Below are positions 24,515 through 35,804 of a stretch of DNA of 64,000 nt, in pieces. The stretch's first letter is position 1. Each line of letters opens with the position of its first letter. The stretch is taken from assembly GCF_029626155.1 (NCBI RefSeq), contig NZ_JARUBL010000001.1:2170001-2234000 (forward strand), read 5' to 3'. The notes below the pieces were generated by a model, which was not told the origin of the DNA, did not search any database, and saw nothing but the letters and a program-made list of their open reading frames with translations. This DNA comes from Solwaraspora sp. WMMD1047 (lineage in GTDB: Bacteria; Actinomycetota; Actinomycetes; Mycobacteriales; Micromonosporaceae). A program made the translations under genes and the position numbers.

Positions 24515-25554
24515 ACATCGACCTCGCGGCGCTGCGCGCACTGGAGCGCGAGCGGGAGATCCCGTTCGAGACGATCCTCGCGGCGATCGAGACGGCACTG
24601 CTGACGGCATACCGACACACCGAGGGCGCCGAGGCGCACGCCCGGGTGGAGATCGACCGCAAGTCCGGCGCGGCCCTGGTGTACGCCCAGGAGCTCGACG
24701 CCGACGGCACGGTGACCCGGGAGTGGGACGACACTCCGCACGACTTCGGCCGGATCGCGGCGATGACCGCCAAGCAGGTCATCCTGCAGCGCCTGCGGGA
24801 GGCGACCGACGAGGCGCACTTCGGTGAGTACGTCGGTCGCGACGGCGACCTGGTGACCGGTGTGGTGCAGGCGCACGAGGCACGCAGCGAGAAGGGCATC
24901 GTCACCGTCGACCTGGGCAAGCTGGAGGCGGTGCTGCCCGGCTCCGAACAGGTGCCGGGCGAGCTGTACGAGCACGGCCAGCGGATCCGGTGCGTGGTAG
25001 TGCATGTGGCCAAGGGCTTCCGCGGCCCGCAGATCACCCTGTCCCGGTCCCATCCGAACCTGGTCAAGAAGCTGTTCGCCCTGGAGGTTCCGGAGATCGC
25101 CGACGGGACCGTGGAGATCGCCGCGATCGCCCGCGAGGCCGGCCACCGGACCAAGATCGCCGTACGGTCGATGGTGTCGGGCGTGAACGCCAAGGGCGCC
25201 TGCATCGGGCCGATGGGCCAGCGGGTCCGGGCGGTGATGAGCGAGCTGCACGGCGAGAAGATCGACATCATCGACTGGTCGGAGGATCCGGCGACCTTCG
25301 TCGGCAACGCCCTCTCGCCGGCCAAGGCGCTGCGGGTCGAGGTGGTCGACGCCGCGACCCGGACCGCCCGGGTCACCGTCCCGGATTTCCAGCTTTCGCT
25401 GGCGATCGGGCGGGAAGGGCAGAATGCCCGACTCGCCGCCCGGTTGACCGGTTGGCGGATCGACATCCGTCCGGATACCGAGCCGACGCCCGCGGATGCG
25501 CCCGCAGTCGCAGACCAGGTGCCGGAGCCGGGCGGCGCGATCTCGGGCGGGTAG
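24511..25554 (+). CDS. nusA: Transcription termination/antitermination protein NusA
   Basis: The 347-residue NusA has the RNA-polymerase-binding N-terminal domain (about 1-125), an S1 domain (about 130-200, [25 protein letters not shown] region) and two KH domains (200-340) with [11 protein letters not shown] and [18 protein letters not shown]. As in other actinobacteria it lacks the acidic C-terminal repeats of E. coli NusA. The GTG overlaps rimP by 4 bp. It regulates pausing and termination and promotes rRNA antitermination. Confidence 0.96.
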   Translation: MNIDLAALRALEREREIPFETILAAIETALLTAYRHTEGAEAHARVEIDRKSGAALVYAQELDADGTVTREWDDTPHDFGRIAAMTAKQVILQRLREATDEAHFGEYVGRDGDLVTGVVQAHEARSEKGIVTVDLGKLEAVLPGSEQVPGELYEHGQRIRCVVVHVAKGFRGPQITLSRSHPNLVKKLFALEVPEIADGTVEIAAIAREAGHRTKIAVRSMVSGVNAKGACIGPMGQRVRAVMSELHGEKIDIIDWSEDPATFVGNALSPAKALRVEVVDAATRTARVTVPDFQLSLAIGREGQNARLAARLTGWRIDIRPDTEPTPADAPAVADQVPEPGGAISGG

Positions 25555-25570
25555 GGGTAGACTTACCGCA

Positions 25571-25897
25571 GTGGTACGACGTGCGTCGCTGATTCGACGC
25601 GCTCTGCCGCAGCGCACCTGTGTGGGCTGCCGGCAGCGCGCGCCAGCCGGCGAGCTACTGCGGATCGTCGCGGTCGGCGAGGAGTCTGATCCCAGGCTCA
25701 GACCTGACCCGGCCCGCAGGCTCCCGGGACGGGGAGCGAACCTGCATCCCGATCCCGCCTGCTTCGCGCAGGCACTTCGACGGCGCGCCTTCGGGCGGGC
25801 ACTGCGGATCACCGGTGTCCCTGACACCAGTGAACTCGCGGCGCACTTCGACGCGTCGACCACAGCGTCCGGTCATCCGACCGGACGAGGCTTGTAA
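25571..25897 (+). CDS. YlxR-family RNA-binding protein (RnpM/DUF448)
   Basis: The 108-residue protein carries the YlxR signature RTCVGCRQR close to the N-terminus, and LPGRGANLHPDPACFAQALRRRAFGRAL later, which forms the positively charged pocket. YlxR proteins sit between nusA and infB in most Gram-positive genomes; in Bacillus subtilis the homologue modulates RNase P. GTG 25571 follows TAGACT by 7 nt, so part of its mRNA may arise from an internal, near-leaderless promoter in addition to read-through from rimP-nusA. Confidence 0.9.
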   Translation: MVRRASLIRRALPQRTCVGCRQRAPAGELLRIVAVGEESDPRLRPDPARRLPGRGANLHPDPACFAQALRRRAFGRALRITGVPDTSELAAHFDASTTASGHPTGRGL

Positions 25898-25971
25898 CGC
25901 AAGCAAGGTAGGACGACCAGCATGAGCACACGATGAAGTCCCAGAAATGACCAGGCTTCAAGTGCACGAGT

Positions 25972-26003
25972 GAGGTCGCTGCGGGTGCTGCCCGCACGAC
26001 CTC
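25972..26003 (+). promoter_or_regulatory. Hairpin in the infB leader
   Basis: GAGGTCG/CGACCTC (7 bp) encloses GCGGG/CCCGC (5 bp) with a 2/1 internal bulge and a 5-nt loop. The structure ends 15 nt before the infB GTG, partly competing with the ribosome-binding region, so it could modulate IF-2 translation or act as a weak attenuator. Confidence 0.5.
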
Positions 26004-26018
26004 GGAGTGAGGAGTGCA

Positions 26019-29012
<2,994 letters not shown>

Positions 29013-29026
29013 TCCGGCTCACATCT

Positions 29027-29067
29027 GATCGAGGGGTTCCCGCCGGCCTGGCGGGAACCCCTCGATC
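29027..29067 (+). terminator. Terminator after infB
   Basis: A perfect 18-bp inverted repeat with a 5-nt loop begins 14 nt after the infB stop. No T-run follows, as is usual for actinobacterial hairpin terminators. It separates rimP-nusA-ylxR-infB from ylxP-rbfA-nrnA. Confidence 0.85.
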
Positions 29068-29093
29068 GTGGGCGGGAGGTATCGTGCCCCACG

Positions 29094-29387
29094 ATGTTCA
29101 CCGGAACCGCGATCTTCGACCTGCTGCTGCCCGGCGACGCCCGGTCGCTGAAGGCCAAGAGATCATACGTACGCCCCATCGTCGCCGCCCTGCGCCGGTT
29201 CGAGGTCTCGGCCGCCGAGGTCGGCGCGCTGGACCTGCACGGCCGGGCGCTGATCGGCGTGGCCGTGGTGGCCGCCGAACCCGGTCACGCCGGCGAGGTC
29301 CTCGACTCCTGCGAGCGGATGGTCGCCGCCCGACCCGAGGTCGAACTGCTGTCGGTCCGGCGTCGGCTGCTGGGCTTGGACGACTGA
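29094..29387 (+). CDS. YlxP-like DUF503 protein
   Basis: The 97-residue protein is a complete DUF503 domain (the segment SLKAKRSYVRPIVAALRRFEVSAAEVGALD is diagnostic; key part LKAKRSYVRPI), a small ferredoxin-like fold found next to rbfA in Gram-positive bacteria with a suspected role in ribosome biogenesis. It follows the infB terminator and has its own candidate -10, TATCGT at 29080-29085, 8 nt before ATG, so it probably starts a new transcription unit with almost no leader. Confidence 0.9.
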   Translation: MFTGTAIFDLLLPGDARSLKAKRSYVRPIVAALRRFEVSAAEVGALDLHGRALIGVAVVAAEPGHAGEVLDSCERMVAARPEVELLSVRRRLLGLDD

Positions 29388-29461
29388 GCCACCGCCGGTT
29401 CCCCAGCGGCCGTCGCGGGTAGTGTTCCTGAGGTTGGTTTGATGCCGTGGAGGTGCGGAAG

Positions 29462-29980
29462 ATGTCGGATCCGGCGAAGGTACGCCGGCACGCCGAGCGC
29501 GTGCGTGAGCTGGTCGCCTCGGTGGTGCGTACCCAGATCAAGGACCCCCGGTTGGGCATGATCACCATCACCGACGCGCGCATCACCGCCGACCTGCGGG
29601 AGGCGACGGTCTTCTACACCGTGCTCGGCGACGCGGCCGCCCAGGCGGGCACGGCGGCGGCGCTGGAGAGCGCCAAGGGCATGCTGCGCAGCACCGTCGG
29701 CAAGGCCCTCGGGCTGCGGCACTCGCCGAGCCTGGCCTTCGTCCTCGACGACGTGCAGGACCAGGTCAAGCACATCGACGAACTGCTGGTGGCGGCCCGC
29801 AACGCCGACGCGGAGGTACAGCGACTGGCGGCCCGCGCCGAGTACGCCGGCGACGCCCAGCCGTACCGGATCGACGACGAGGACGCCGACGACGCTGGCG
29901 CGGACGACGACGATGCGGACGACGACGAGACGGACGAGCCTGCCGGCGGCCGGTCGACAGCCGGCGGGGACCGACGGTGA
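29462..29980 (+). CDS. rbfA: Ribosome-binding factor A
   Basis: RbfA binds the 30S subunit during 16S rRNA maturation. The 172-residue protein has the KH-like core, with RVRELVASVVRTQIKDPRLGMITIT and later HSPSLAFVLDD (diagnostic parts IKDPRLG and PSLAFVLD). It is longer than E. coli RbfA (133 residues) because of an acidic C-terminal tail rich in D/E from about 135. GGAGG at 29449-29453, 8 nt upstream, sets the ATG at 29462. The next gene overlaps by 4 bp. Confidence 0.94.
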   Translation: MSDPAKVRRHAERVRELVASVVRTQIKDPRLGMITITDARITADLREATVFYTVLGDAAAQAGTAAALESAKGMLRSTVGKALGLRHSPSLAFVLDDVQDQVKHIDELLVAARNADAEVQRLAARAEYAGDAQPYRIDDEDADDAGADDDDADDDETDEPAGGRSTAGGDRR

Positions 29981-31080
29981 CAGCGCTCGCCGTGGCCGGC
30001 CGGGACAACGCCGTGGGGGAGCCCGCCGGTGCCGAGGGGCCGGTCGCGGGGGACGCTACCGGGCCGACCGAGGCGGAGTGGGCGGCCGCCGTCGCGGCCG
30101 TCCGGGACCTGCCGCCCGACCGGCGGGTGCTGCTGATCTGTCACGTCAACCCGGACGGCGACGCGCTCGGCAGCATGCTCGGCTTCGCCCTCGGTCTGCG
30201 CCGGCTCGGCTACCGGGCGGTGCAGGCCACCTTCCCGGGCCGGCCCGAGCTACCCGAGGCGTTCCAGGCGATGCCCGGCCTGGACCTGCTGGTACCGGCG
30301 GCGGCCGCCTGGACCGATCCGGACCTGGTGCTCTCCTTCGACGCGGCGAGCGCGTCCCGGCTCGGCGAGCTGGCCGACCGGCTGACCGGCCCGGCCACCG
30401 CCGTGGTGATCGACCACCACGCCTCGAACACCCGGTTCGGCACGGTGCACCTGGTCGACCCGACGGCCGCCGCCACCTCGGTGGTGGTCGAGCAGCTGCT
30501 CGACCGGCTCGGCGTACCGCTGGACGTGGAGATCGCCGAGTGCCTCTACGTGGCCCTGGCGACCGACACCGGCTCGTTCCGATTCGAGATGACCACCCCG
30601 GCCGTGCACGAGATGGCGGCCCGGCTGCTCGCCACCGGCCTGCGGCCCGGCGAGATCTCCCGGCGGATCTTCGACACCCGGCCGTTCGGCGCGGTCCGGC
30701 TCTACGGCGACGTGCTGCGGCGTACCCGGTTGGAGCCCGAGGCGGTCGGCGGGCGCGGCCTGGTCTGGACGTACGCGACCCTGGACGACCTGGCCCGGCA
30801 CCGGCAGCGGCCGCCGGTGCTGGAGCCGCTCATCGACTCGATCCGGTGTACCGCGGAGGCCGACGTGAGCTGCCTGGTGAAGCAGGTCGCCCCGGGGGAG
30901 TGGGCGGTCTCGTTGCGTAGCAAGGGCGGTGTCGACGTGAGCGCCGTCGCGGTGGCGCTGGGCGGCGGCGGGCACCGGCTCGCCGCCGGGTTCACCGGCC
31001 GCGGCGAGGTGGAGGAGGTCGTCGCGGCGGTCCGCGCCGAACTGCCCGGCACCGGCGAACCGGGCGAAGATCAGGGATAA
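29977..31080 (+). CDS. nrnA: DHH-family oligoribonuclease/pAp phosphatase (NrnA type)
   Basis: The 367-residue protein combines a DHH phosphoesterase domain (CHVNPDGDALGSMLG; FDAAS; VIDHHASN) with a DHHA1 domain ending in GGGGHRLAAGF. NrnA enzymes degrade short RNAs and, in several bacteria, pAp or c-di-nucleotide products. The gene overlaps rbfA by 4 bp (GTGA), the typical arrangement. The first 40 residues are low-complexity and family-atypical, so the functional protein may begin slightly later, but no better start signal is visible. Confidence 0.92.
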   Translation: MTALAVAGRDNAVGEPAGAEGPVAGDATGPTEAEWAAAVAAVRDLPPDRRVLLICHVNPDGDALGSMLGFALGLRRLGYRAVQATFPGRPELPEAFQAMPGLDLLVPAAAAWTDPDLVLSFDAASASRLGELADRLTGPATAVVIDHHASNTRFGTVHLVDPTAAATSVVVEQLLDRLGVPLDVEIAECLYVALATDTGSFRFEMTTPAVHEMAARLLATGLRPGEISRRIFDTRPFGAVRLYGDVLRRTRLEPEAVGGRGLVWTYATLDDLARHRQRPPVLEPLIDSIRCTAEADVSCLVKQVAPGEWAVSLRSKGGVDVSAVAVALGGGGHRLAAGFTGRGEVEEVVAAVRAELPGTGEPGEDQG

Positions 31081-31131
31081 CCCGGGGGCGCCTTGCTTCC
31101 CGCTTCCCGGGATGGCAGGGACAATTGACGG

Positions 31132-31539
31132 ATGGACCAGCAGCCGGAGATCGCAGCCGAGGTGCCGAAGGCGTGGGACAGACCGGTGGTGACCGTGCCG
31201 GTGCTCGTCTGCCTGTCGCTGGTCGGCGGACAGTTGCCGTCCTTCTCGACCCAGGCCAACATCTACACCATCGGCACCGGGGGTGCGCTGATCTGGCTCG
31301 GCCTCAGCAACCGGATGCCGCGCCGCGAGGTGCCGCGCCGGCTCGGGCCGGGCACCGTCTGGTGGGTGCTGCCGGCGGCGCTGTTCGGCATCTTCGAGGG
31401 CGCCACCTTCGTGCTCGGCTCCGGTGACGACTTCCCGACCTTCTCCGGGCTCGCCGACCCGCTGCTGGAGGACCGGATGGTGCGCTCGGTGGCGTACTTC
31501 GCGTGGCTGTCGGCGTTCTGGGGACTGGTGCGCCGATGA
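31132..31539 (+). CDS. Small membrane protein of unknown function
   Basis: The 135-residue product has about four hydrophobic segments (near 20-35, 45-60, 75-95 and the C-terminal 20 residues) and no recognised motif. ATG 31132 is preceded by GACAAT 6 nt upstream, a possible -10 box for a leaderless message. It overlaps a second small membrane gene by 4 bp, suggesting a two-subunit membrane unit. I do not recognise a family with known function. Confidence 0.75.
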   Translation: MDQQPEIAAEVPKAWDRPVVTVPVLVCLSLVGGQLPSFSTQANIYTIGTGGALIWLGLSNRMPRREVPRRLGPGTVWWVLPAALFGIFEGATFVLGSGDDFPTFSGLADPLLEDRMVRSVAYFAWLSAFWGLVRR

Positions 31540-31754
31540 GCGCGACCCGGGCGTTGGCGATCGGCGGCTTCCTCACCGCGCTGGTCCTGTTCGCCGTGGT
31601 GGAGTGGGCGGCCCGCCGGGAGGGGTCCCGGATTCCCACCCTCGGCGAGGTCTGTGCCTACGTGATGCAGTACGAGGTGGGGTCGGTGCCGGTGGGCCGG
31701 ATCGGGTTGTTCGGCTTCTGGTGGTGGGTGGGCTGGCACTTCTTCGCCCGGTGA
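31536..31754 (+). CDS. Small two-span membrane protein (DUF6186-like)
   Basis: The ATG at 31536 overlaps the preceding stop (ATGA), giving 72 residues with one span near the N-terminus and a tryptophan-rich hydrophobic C-terminus (GFWWWVGWHFF). It resembles short actinobacterial DUF6186 proteins in size and layout, but that is a weak resemblance. The 4-bp overlap is the main evidence that it is a real gene; function unknown. Confidence 0.65.
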   Translation: MSATRALAIGGFLTALVLFAVVEWAARREGSRIPTLGEVCAYVMQYEVGSVPVGRIGLFGFWWWVGWHFFAR

Positions 31755-32078
31755 ATCCGCTCACCTGTCCGGATGGTGGGAACAGTGCGCACCATGTGGA
31801 CCTGAACGATAACTTGGGTTGATAGGCACCGCTCCAGGGTCAACCGACCCGGGCTTTCGCTGCCCTGGCCCACCCACCCGGCGATCCCGGGTGCCGGCGA
31901 CGAGGGCGCTCAGCAGAACCGCCCGCCGTACGCCGCCCGTGCGCGGCCGTGCGCACCCTGGAAGGACACCATCCCGATGGCCACCAAGCCCACGCCCAAG
32001 CCCGTCGACGACGCCCGCGAGCAGGCCCGCCGGGCCCTGCAGACCTCGATGGACACCCGTCAGTAGCCGCCGACCCGC
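31755..32078. other. 324-bp region with one possible micro-gene
   Basis: Apart from the candidate small ORF at 31977-32066 I see no gene. The stretch 31798-31825 is unusually AT-rich for this DNA (GAACGATAACTTGGGTTGATAGG) and could hold a promoter, but no -35/-10 pair with proper spacing is clear. Confidence 0.5.
31977..32066 (+). CDS. Possible 29-residue basic peptide
   Basis: ATG GCC ACC AAG opens a frame ending at TAG 32066. The peptide is hydrophilic, begins MATKPTPKPVDDAREQARRA and ends with one short helix. GGAAGGA lies 10 nt upstream, slightly far for a ribosome-binding site. Third positions are nearly all G or C, as in real genes here. No relatives are known to me; only conservation can settle it. 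Confidence 0.35.
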   Translation: MATKPTPKPVDDAREQARRALQTSMDTRQ

Positions 32079-33092
32079 TCACTCCAGATCGGGCATCAGG
32101 CCCTGTTCCCGGAGTTGCTGGATGTGCAGTTCCGGTGGCGGCTCCGGGTCCCAGTCGGATGGTCGCGGCCCCTCCGGTCCGTCCGGTCCGACCCGGACGA
32201 AGGTCTCCACCCGGGTGATCCGGCACCGGACGCCCTGCACCTCGAACTCGTCGGTGCGCGGCGGCTTGCGCTCCCGGCGGGCCCGGTCGTAGGCGGCCAT
32301 CACCTCCTCGATCGTGGCGTCCTCGTGCGGGAGGATGTCGGTGAAGCTGAACGCCGCCGAGTCCCGCGCCGCCTGTGGCGTCGGGTAGGTGGCGAACGAC
32401 CGCGGCTGCCACCGGCCGGCCACGAACTCCCCGACGGTGAAGCCGACCGGTAGCAGCACCACGTTCGGGTGGGTGACGAGCGCCAACCGGGAGTCCGTCC
32501 GGACCGCCTCGGGGACGATGCCGGCCTGGTAGAAGGCGGGGACCATCTCCATCCGCAGCAACCCGTCGGAGAGCCCGGTGGCCGCGGCGGGGTCGATGAC
32601 GAAGTTCTCGAACGGGGACGGCGCCCGGTGCGACTCGCCCGGCGGATACGGGTCCGGGTCGGTGGGCCGGGGCGGCTCCGGGCCGTCGGTCCCCATCCGG
32701 ATGAACGGCTGGCCGCGGATGATCCGGTAGCGGTGGCCGTGGACCGTCAGCTCGTTGACCACCTCCCAGTCGAGCGTCCGGAACGCGGCCCGGTACTCGG
32801 CCCGTTCGGCCGCGTTGCCGGGGACGTCCGGGGTCTCGCTGAGCCGCATCCGGAAGTACGAGCCGAGCCCGTCGCGAGCGCCCTGCGGCTGGGAGTCGGC
32901 GTACATGCTCAGGATCCGCCACCGGCCGGCGACCTCCACCGCGTAGCCGAAGGCCGGTGCTCCCCAGAGGAGCCTGGGGTAACTGCGCGAGCGGATCCGC
33001 GCGTCCTGTTCGCAGACCGCCGAGACGGGGTCGTCGCGGTGCTCGATCCTGATCAGCAGGTGTTCCGGAACCTGCTCACCGTGATAGGTCAT
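32079..33092 (-). CDS. DUF5954 family protein
   Basis: The 337-residue soluble protein has an internal near-duplication: each half contains a strand pair like ELTVHGHRYRIIRGQPFIRMG / EFEVQGVRCRITRVETFVRVG followed by DGPEPPRPTDPD or DGPEGPRPSDWDPEPP. This, with ARDGLGSYFRMR, is characteristic of actinobacterial DUF5954 proteins, whose function is unknown. ATG 33092 is preferred to the longer frame from 33134 because the extra residues are not family-like. No operon partner is evident. Confidence 0.82.
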   Translation of the reverse strand: MTYHGEQVPEHLLIRIEHRDDPVSAVCEQDARIRSRSYPRLLWGAPAFGYAVEVAGRWRILSMYADSQPQGARDGLGSYFRMRLSETPDVPGNAAERAEYRAAFRTLDWEVVNELTVHGHRYRIIRGQPFIRMGTDGPEPPRPTDPDPYPPGESHRAPSPFENFVIDPAAATGLSDGLLRMEMVPAFYQAGIVPEAVRTDSRLALVTHPNVVLLPVGFTVGEFVAGRWQPRSFATYPTPQAARDSAAFSFTDILPHEDATIEEVMAAYDRARRERKPPRTDEFEVQGVRCRITRVETFVRVGPDGPEGPRPSDWDPEPPPELHIQQLREQGLMPDLE

Positions 33093-33256
33093 GCACGCAG
33101 TGTGCCCTAACGCCCATCGATGCGCAGCCCCCAACGCCCCACATTTATCGACAAATAGAGATCAAGTCCCTCAGTGCAACGCTCATGCGGCTCCGGGCGC
33201 GCTCGGCCTCCGGTCGGAGACCGAGCGCGACCCCCGTGGCCCCGGGCCGGTCTCGG

Positions 33257-34003
33257 TCAGCGGGCGGTGCGGCGGTGGAACAGGTACGTCGCGGCCAGGT
33301 ACCCGGCGATCAGGATGCCGCCGAACCAGGCCAGCGAGAGCCAGCCGCTGGCGCCGATCGGGGTGCCGTGCAGCAGGCCCCGGACGGTCTCGATGATCGG
33401 CGTCACCGGCTGGTTGTCGGCGATCGCGCGCAGCCCGGCCGGCATCGTGTCGGTCGGCACGAACGCGCTGCTCAGATAGGGCAGGAAGAGGATGAAGAAG
33501 GTGAACCCGCTGGCCCCCTCCACGCTGCTGGCGAGCATGCCGAGCGCCACCGACGCCCAGGACATCGCCAGCACGTAGAGGACCAGCAGCCCGGTGACCG
33601 CCAGCCACCGCGGGAGGCCGGCGTCGCTGCGGAAGCCGGCGGCCACGGCCACCCCGATGACGAGCACGGTCGCGAACGCGTTGCGGGCCAGGCTGGCCAC
33701 CACGTGCCCGGTGAGCACCGCCGTGCTGCGGATCGGCAGCGTCCGGAACCGGTCCATCGCCCCGCTCGTCATGTCGTGCGCGACGCTCACCGCCGTGGTG
33801 GAGGCGCCGTAGCCGGTGCAGAGCAGGATGATCCCGGGCACCACGTAGTTGACGTACTCGGCCCGGCTGGTGCCGATCGCCCCGCCGAAGACGTAGACGA
33901 AGAGCAGCATCAGCATGACCGGCAACGCCGCCGACAGCAGCAGCGAGTCGACGTTGCGGGTGCTGTGCCGCAGACTGCGTCCGATCATGATCATTGCGGT
34001 CAC
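33257..34003 (-). CDS. ABC-2 type transporter permease (DrrB-like)
   Basis: The 248-residue permease has about six membrane spans and the ABC-2 signature region in the third to fifth spans (EGASGFTFFILFLPYLSSAFVPTDTMP; key part PYLSSAFVPTDTMP), as in DrrB and other drug or lipid exporters. A GTG at 34003 follows GAAGGAG by 7 nt and overlaps the ATPase stop (GTGA), so it is co-translated with the ATPase. It forms the membrane half of an exporter, probably as a homodimer. Confidence 0.92.
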   Translation of the reverse strand: MTAMIMIGRSLRHSTRNVDSLLLSAALPVMLMLLFVYVFGGAIGTSRAEYVNYVVPGIILLCTGYGASTTAVSVAHDMTSGAMDRFRTLPIRSTAVLTGHVVASLARNAFATVLVIGVAVAAGFRSDAGLPRWLAVTGLLVLYVLAMSWASVALGMLASSVEGASGFTFFILFLPYLSSAFVPTDTMPAGLRAIADNQPVTPIIETVRGLLHGTPIGASGWLSLAWFGGILIAGYLAATYLFHRRTAR

Positions 34004-34962
34004 GGTCGCGCTCCTTCGAGTGGCCGATTGGTGGGGCGCGCGGTCAGGGCCAGGAACACGTCGTCCAGGCTCGGCCGGCGCAGGATGATCCGCTCGACCG
34101 GGATGCCCCGGCCGGCGAGCAGGTCGAGCAGCTGCCGGACCTGGTCGGCGCTGCCGTCGGTGGGAACGTCGAGCCGCCAGCCCGGCGGGTCGAGCCGGAC
34201 CGCCCGGCCGGCCAGCTCGGCGGCGGCCAGGTCGAGGTGGCCGGCGGTGGCGAACGCCAGCTCGGCCCGCTCGCCGCCGACCTGCGCCTTGAGGTCGTCG
34301 GCGGTGCCCTCGGCGATCACCCGCCCCTGGTCGAGCACGGTGATCCGGTCGGCGAGCCGGTCCGCCTCCTCCAGGTACTGGGTGGTCAGCAGGACGGTGA
34401 CGCCGGCGTCGGCCAGGCCCCGGACGACGCTCCACACCTGTTGGCGGCTGCGCGGGTCCAGCCCGGTGGTCGGCTCGTCGAGGACGATCAACGACGGCCG
34501 GGCGATCAGGCTGACGGCGAGGTCGAGCCGTCGGCGCATGCCGCCGGAGTAGGTCTTCGCCAGCCGGCCCCGGGCGTCGGCCAGGTCGAACTCGACGAGC
34601 AGTTCGGCGGCCCGGCGGCGGGCCTCGGCCCGGCCCAGCCGGTGCAGCCGGGCCATCATCACCAGGTTCTCCTCGCCGGTGAGCAGCTCGTCGACGGCGG
34701 CGTACTGGCCGGTCAGGCTCAGCGACGCGCGGACCTGGCCCGGCTCGCGGCGGACGTCGTGGCCCGCGACCCGGGCCGTGCCGGCGTCCGCCCTGATCAG
34801 GGTGGACAGGATCCGCACCATGGTGGTCTTGCCGGCCCCGTTCGGGCCGAGCAGGGCCCGCACGGTGCCGCGTTCCACCGTCAGGTCGACCCCGTCGAGC
34901 ACCCTGAGCTGGCCGTACGACTTTCTGATTCCGGTTGCCTGGACAACCGTCCGAGCTGCCAT
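34000..34962 (-). CDS. ABC exporter ATPase (DrrA-like)
   Basis: The 320-residue protein has Walker A GPNGAGKTT, the Q-loop region SLTGQYAAVDELLTG typical of DrrA proteins, signature YSGGMRRRLDLA, Walker B LIVLDEPTTGLDP and the C-terminal DUF4162-like extension ending RRPSLDDVFLALT. DrrA/DrrB pairs expel antibiotics and other hydrophobic compounds. Expression likely depends on the divergent TetR gene, whose operators overlap its promoter. The start ATG at 34962 follows GGGGAG on the minus strand. Confidence 0.95.
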   Translation of the reverse strand: MAARTVVQATGIRKSYGQLRVLDGVDLTVERGTVRALLGPNGAGKTTMVRILSTLIRADAGTARVAGHDVRREPGQVRASLSLTGQYAAVDELLTGEENLVMMARLHRLGRAEARRRAAELLVEFDLADARGRLAKTYSGGMRRRLDLAVSLIARPSLIVLDEPTTGLDPRSRQQVWSVVRGLADAGVTVLLTTQYLEEADRLADRITVLDQGRVIAEGTADDLKAQVGGERAELAFATAGHLDLAAAELAGRAVRLDPPGWRLDVPTDGSADQVRQLLDLLAGRGIPVERIILRRPSLDDVFLALTARPTNRPLEGARP

Positions 34963-34974
34963 CTCCCCGCCTCC

Positions 34975-35008
34975 GTGTATGTCATAAACTGATGTGTACG
35001 TTATACAC
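34975..35008. promoter_or_regulatory. Two TetR-type operators between exporter and repressor genes
   Basis: Two related 15-bp dyads, GTGTATGTCATAAAC (34975-34989, one arm imperfect) and GTGTACGTTATACAC (34994-35008, perfect 5-bp arms), lie 19 bp apart centre to centre. They occupy the most AT-rich part of the divergent gap, where a TetR repressor for both directions is expected. Confidence 0.7.
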
Positions 35009-35029
35009 AGACCTAGGATGTGGGGTCAA
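35000..35029 (-). promoter_or_regulatory. Promoter of the DrrAB-like operon
   Basis: On the minus strand TTGACC (35029-35024) and TATAAC (35005-35000) are separated by 18 bp. The -10 box lies inside the second TetR dyad, so repressor binding would block polymerase directly. The predicted leader is about 30 nt. Confidence 0.7.
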
Positions 35030-35051
35030 GCAGCCACGACACAGGGGAGAT

Positions 35052-35804
35052 ATGGACGCGACCGACACCGACGGGCTGGCCCGCCGGCTGGAACTGCTCT
35101 GGGGGGAGCGCGCCGGAGCCGAGCGCCGGTCCCGGCCCGGCCTCAGCCTGGAACGGGTGGTCGGGGCCGCGATCGAGGTCGCCGACGCGGAGGGGCTGGC
35201 TCAGCTGTCGATGAGCCGGGTGGCCGACCGGCTCGGCTTCACCACCATGTCGCTCTACCGCTACGTGCGCAGCAAGGACGAGCTGCTGATGCTGATGGAG
35301 GAGGCCGCCATCGGCCCGCCGCCGCCGCTGCCCGGACCGGACGACGGCTGGCGGGCCGGGCTGCAGGAATGGGTACGCCAGCACCTGGCCATCTACCACC
35401 GCCACCCGTGGCTGCTGCAGATCCCGATCAGCGGTCCGCCGCTGACCCCGAACAACCTGCTCTGGTTCGAGCGGGGGCTGCGGATTCTCGGCGCCACCGG
35501 ACTGCGGGCTGAGGAGAAGGTCGGCGTGATCCAGCTCGTCGCCGGGTACGTCCGCAACGAGGCGCAGCTCAGCCGCGACCTGCTGGCCGCCGAGGCGGCG
35601 GCGGTCGCCGCCGGCGGCGAGCCGGTCAGCTACGGCCGGATGCTGGCCAAACTCATCGACACCGAGCGCTTTCCGGCACTGTCCGAGATGGTGGCCGACG
35701 GAGTCTTCGACATTCCGGAGGGCTACTCCGAGGAGGACTTCGACTTCGGGCTGCAGCGGGTGCTGGACGGCGTCGAGGTCCTGGTCCGAACCCGCGCCGA
35801 GTGA
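35052..35804 (+). CDS. TetR/AcrR family repressor
   Basis: The 250-residue protein has an N-terminal TetR helix-turn-helix (about 30-80, LSMSRVADRLGFTTMSLYRYVRSKDEL; recognition part TTMSLYRYV) and a TetR_C-type ligand domain with the HPWLLQIPISGPPLTPN segment seen in repressors of drug exporters. It is divergent from the DrrAB-like pair with two matching operators between, and is followed by a MATE exporter in a 4-bp overlap, so it may control both exporters. ATG 35052 follows GGGGAGA. Confidence 0.93.
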   Translation: MDATDTDGLARRLELLWGERAGAERRSRPGLSLERVVGAAIEVADAEGLAQLSMSRVADRLGFTTMSLYRYVRSKDELLMLMEEAAIGPPPPLPGPDDGWRAGLQEWVRQHLAIYHRHPWLLQIPISGPPLTPNNLLWFERGLRILGATGLRAEEKVGVIQLVAGYVRNEAQLSRDLLAAEAAAVAAGGEPVSYGRMLAKLIDTERFPALSEMVADGVFDIPEGYSEEDFDFGLQRVLDGVEVLVRTRAE

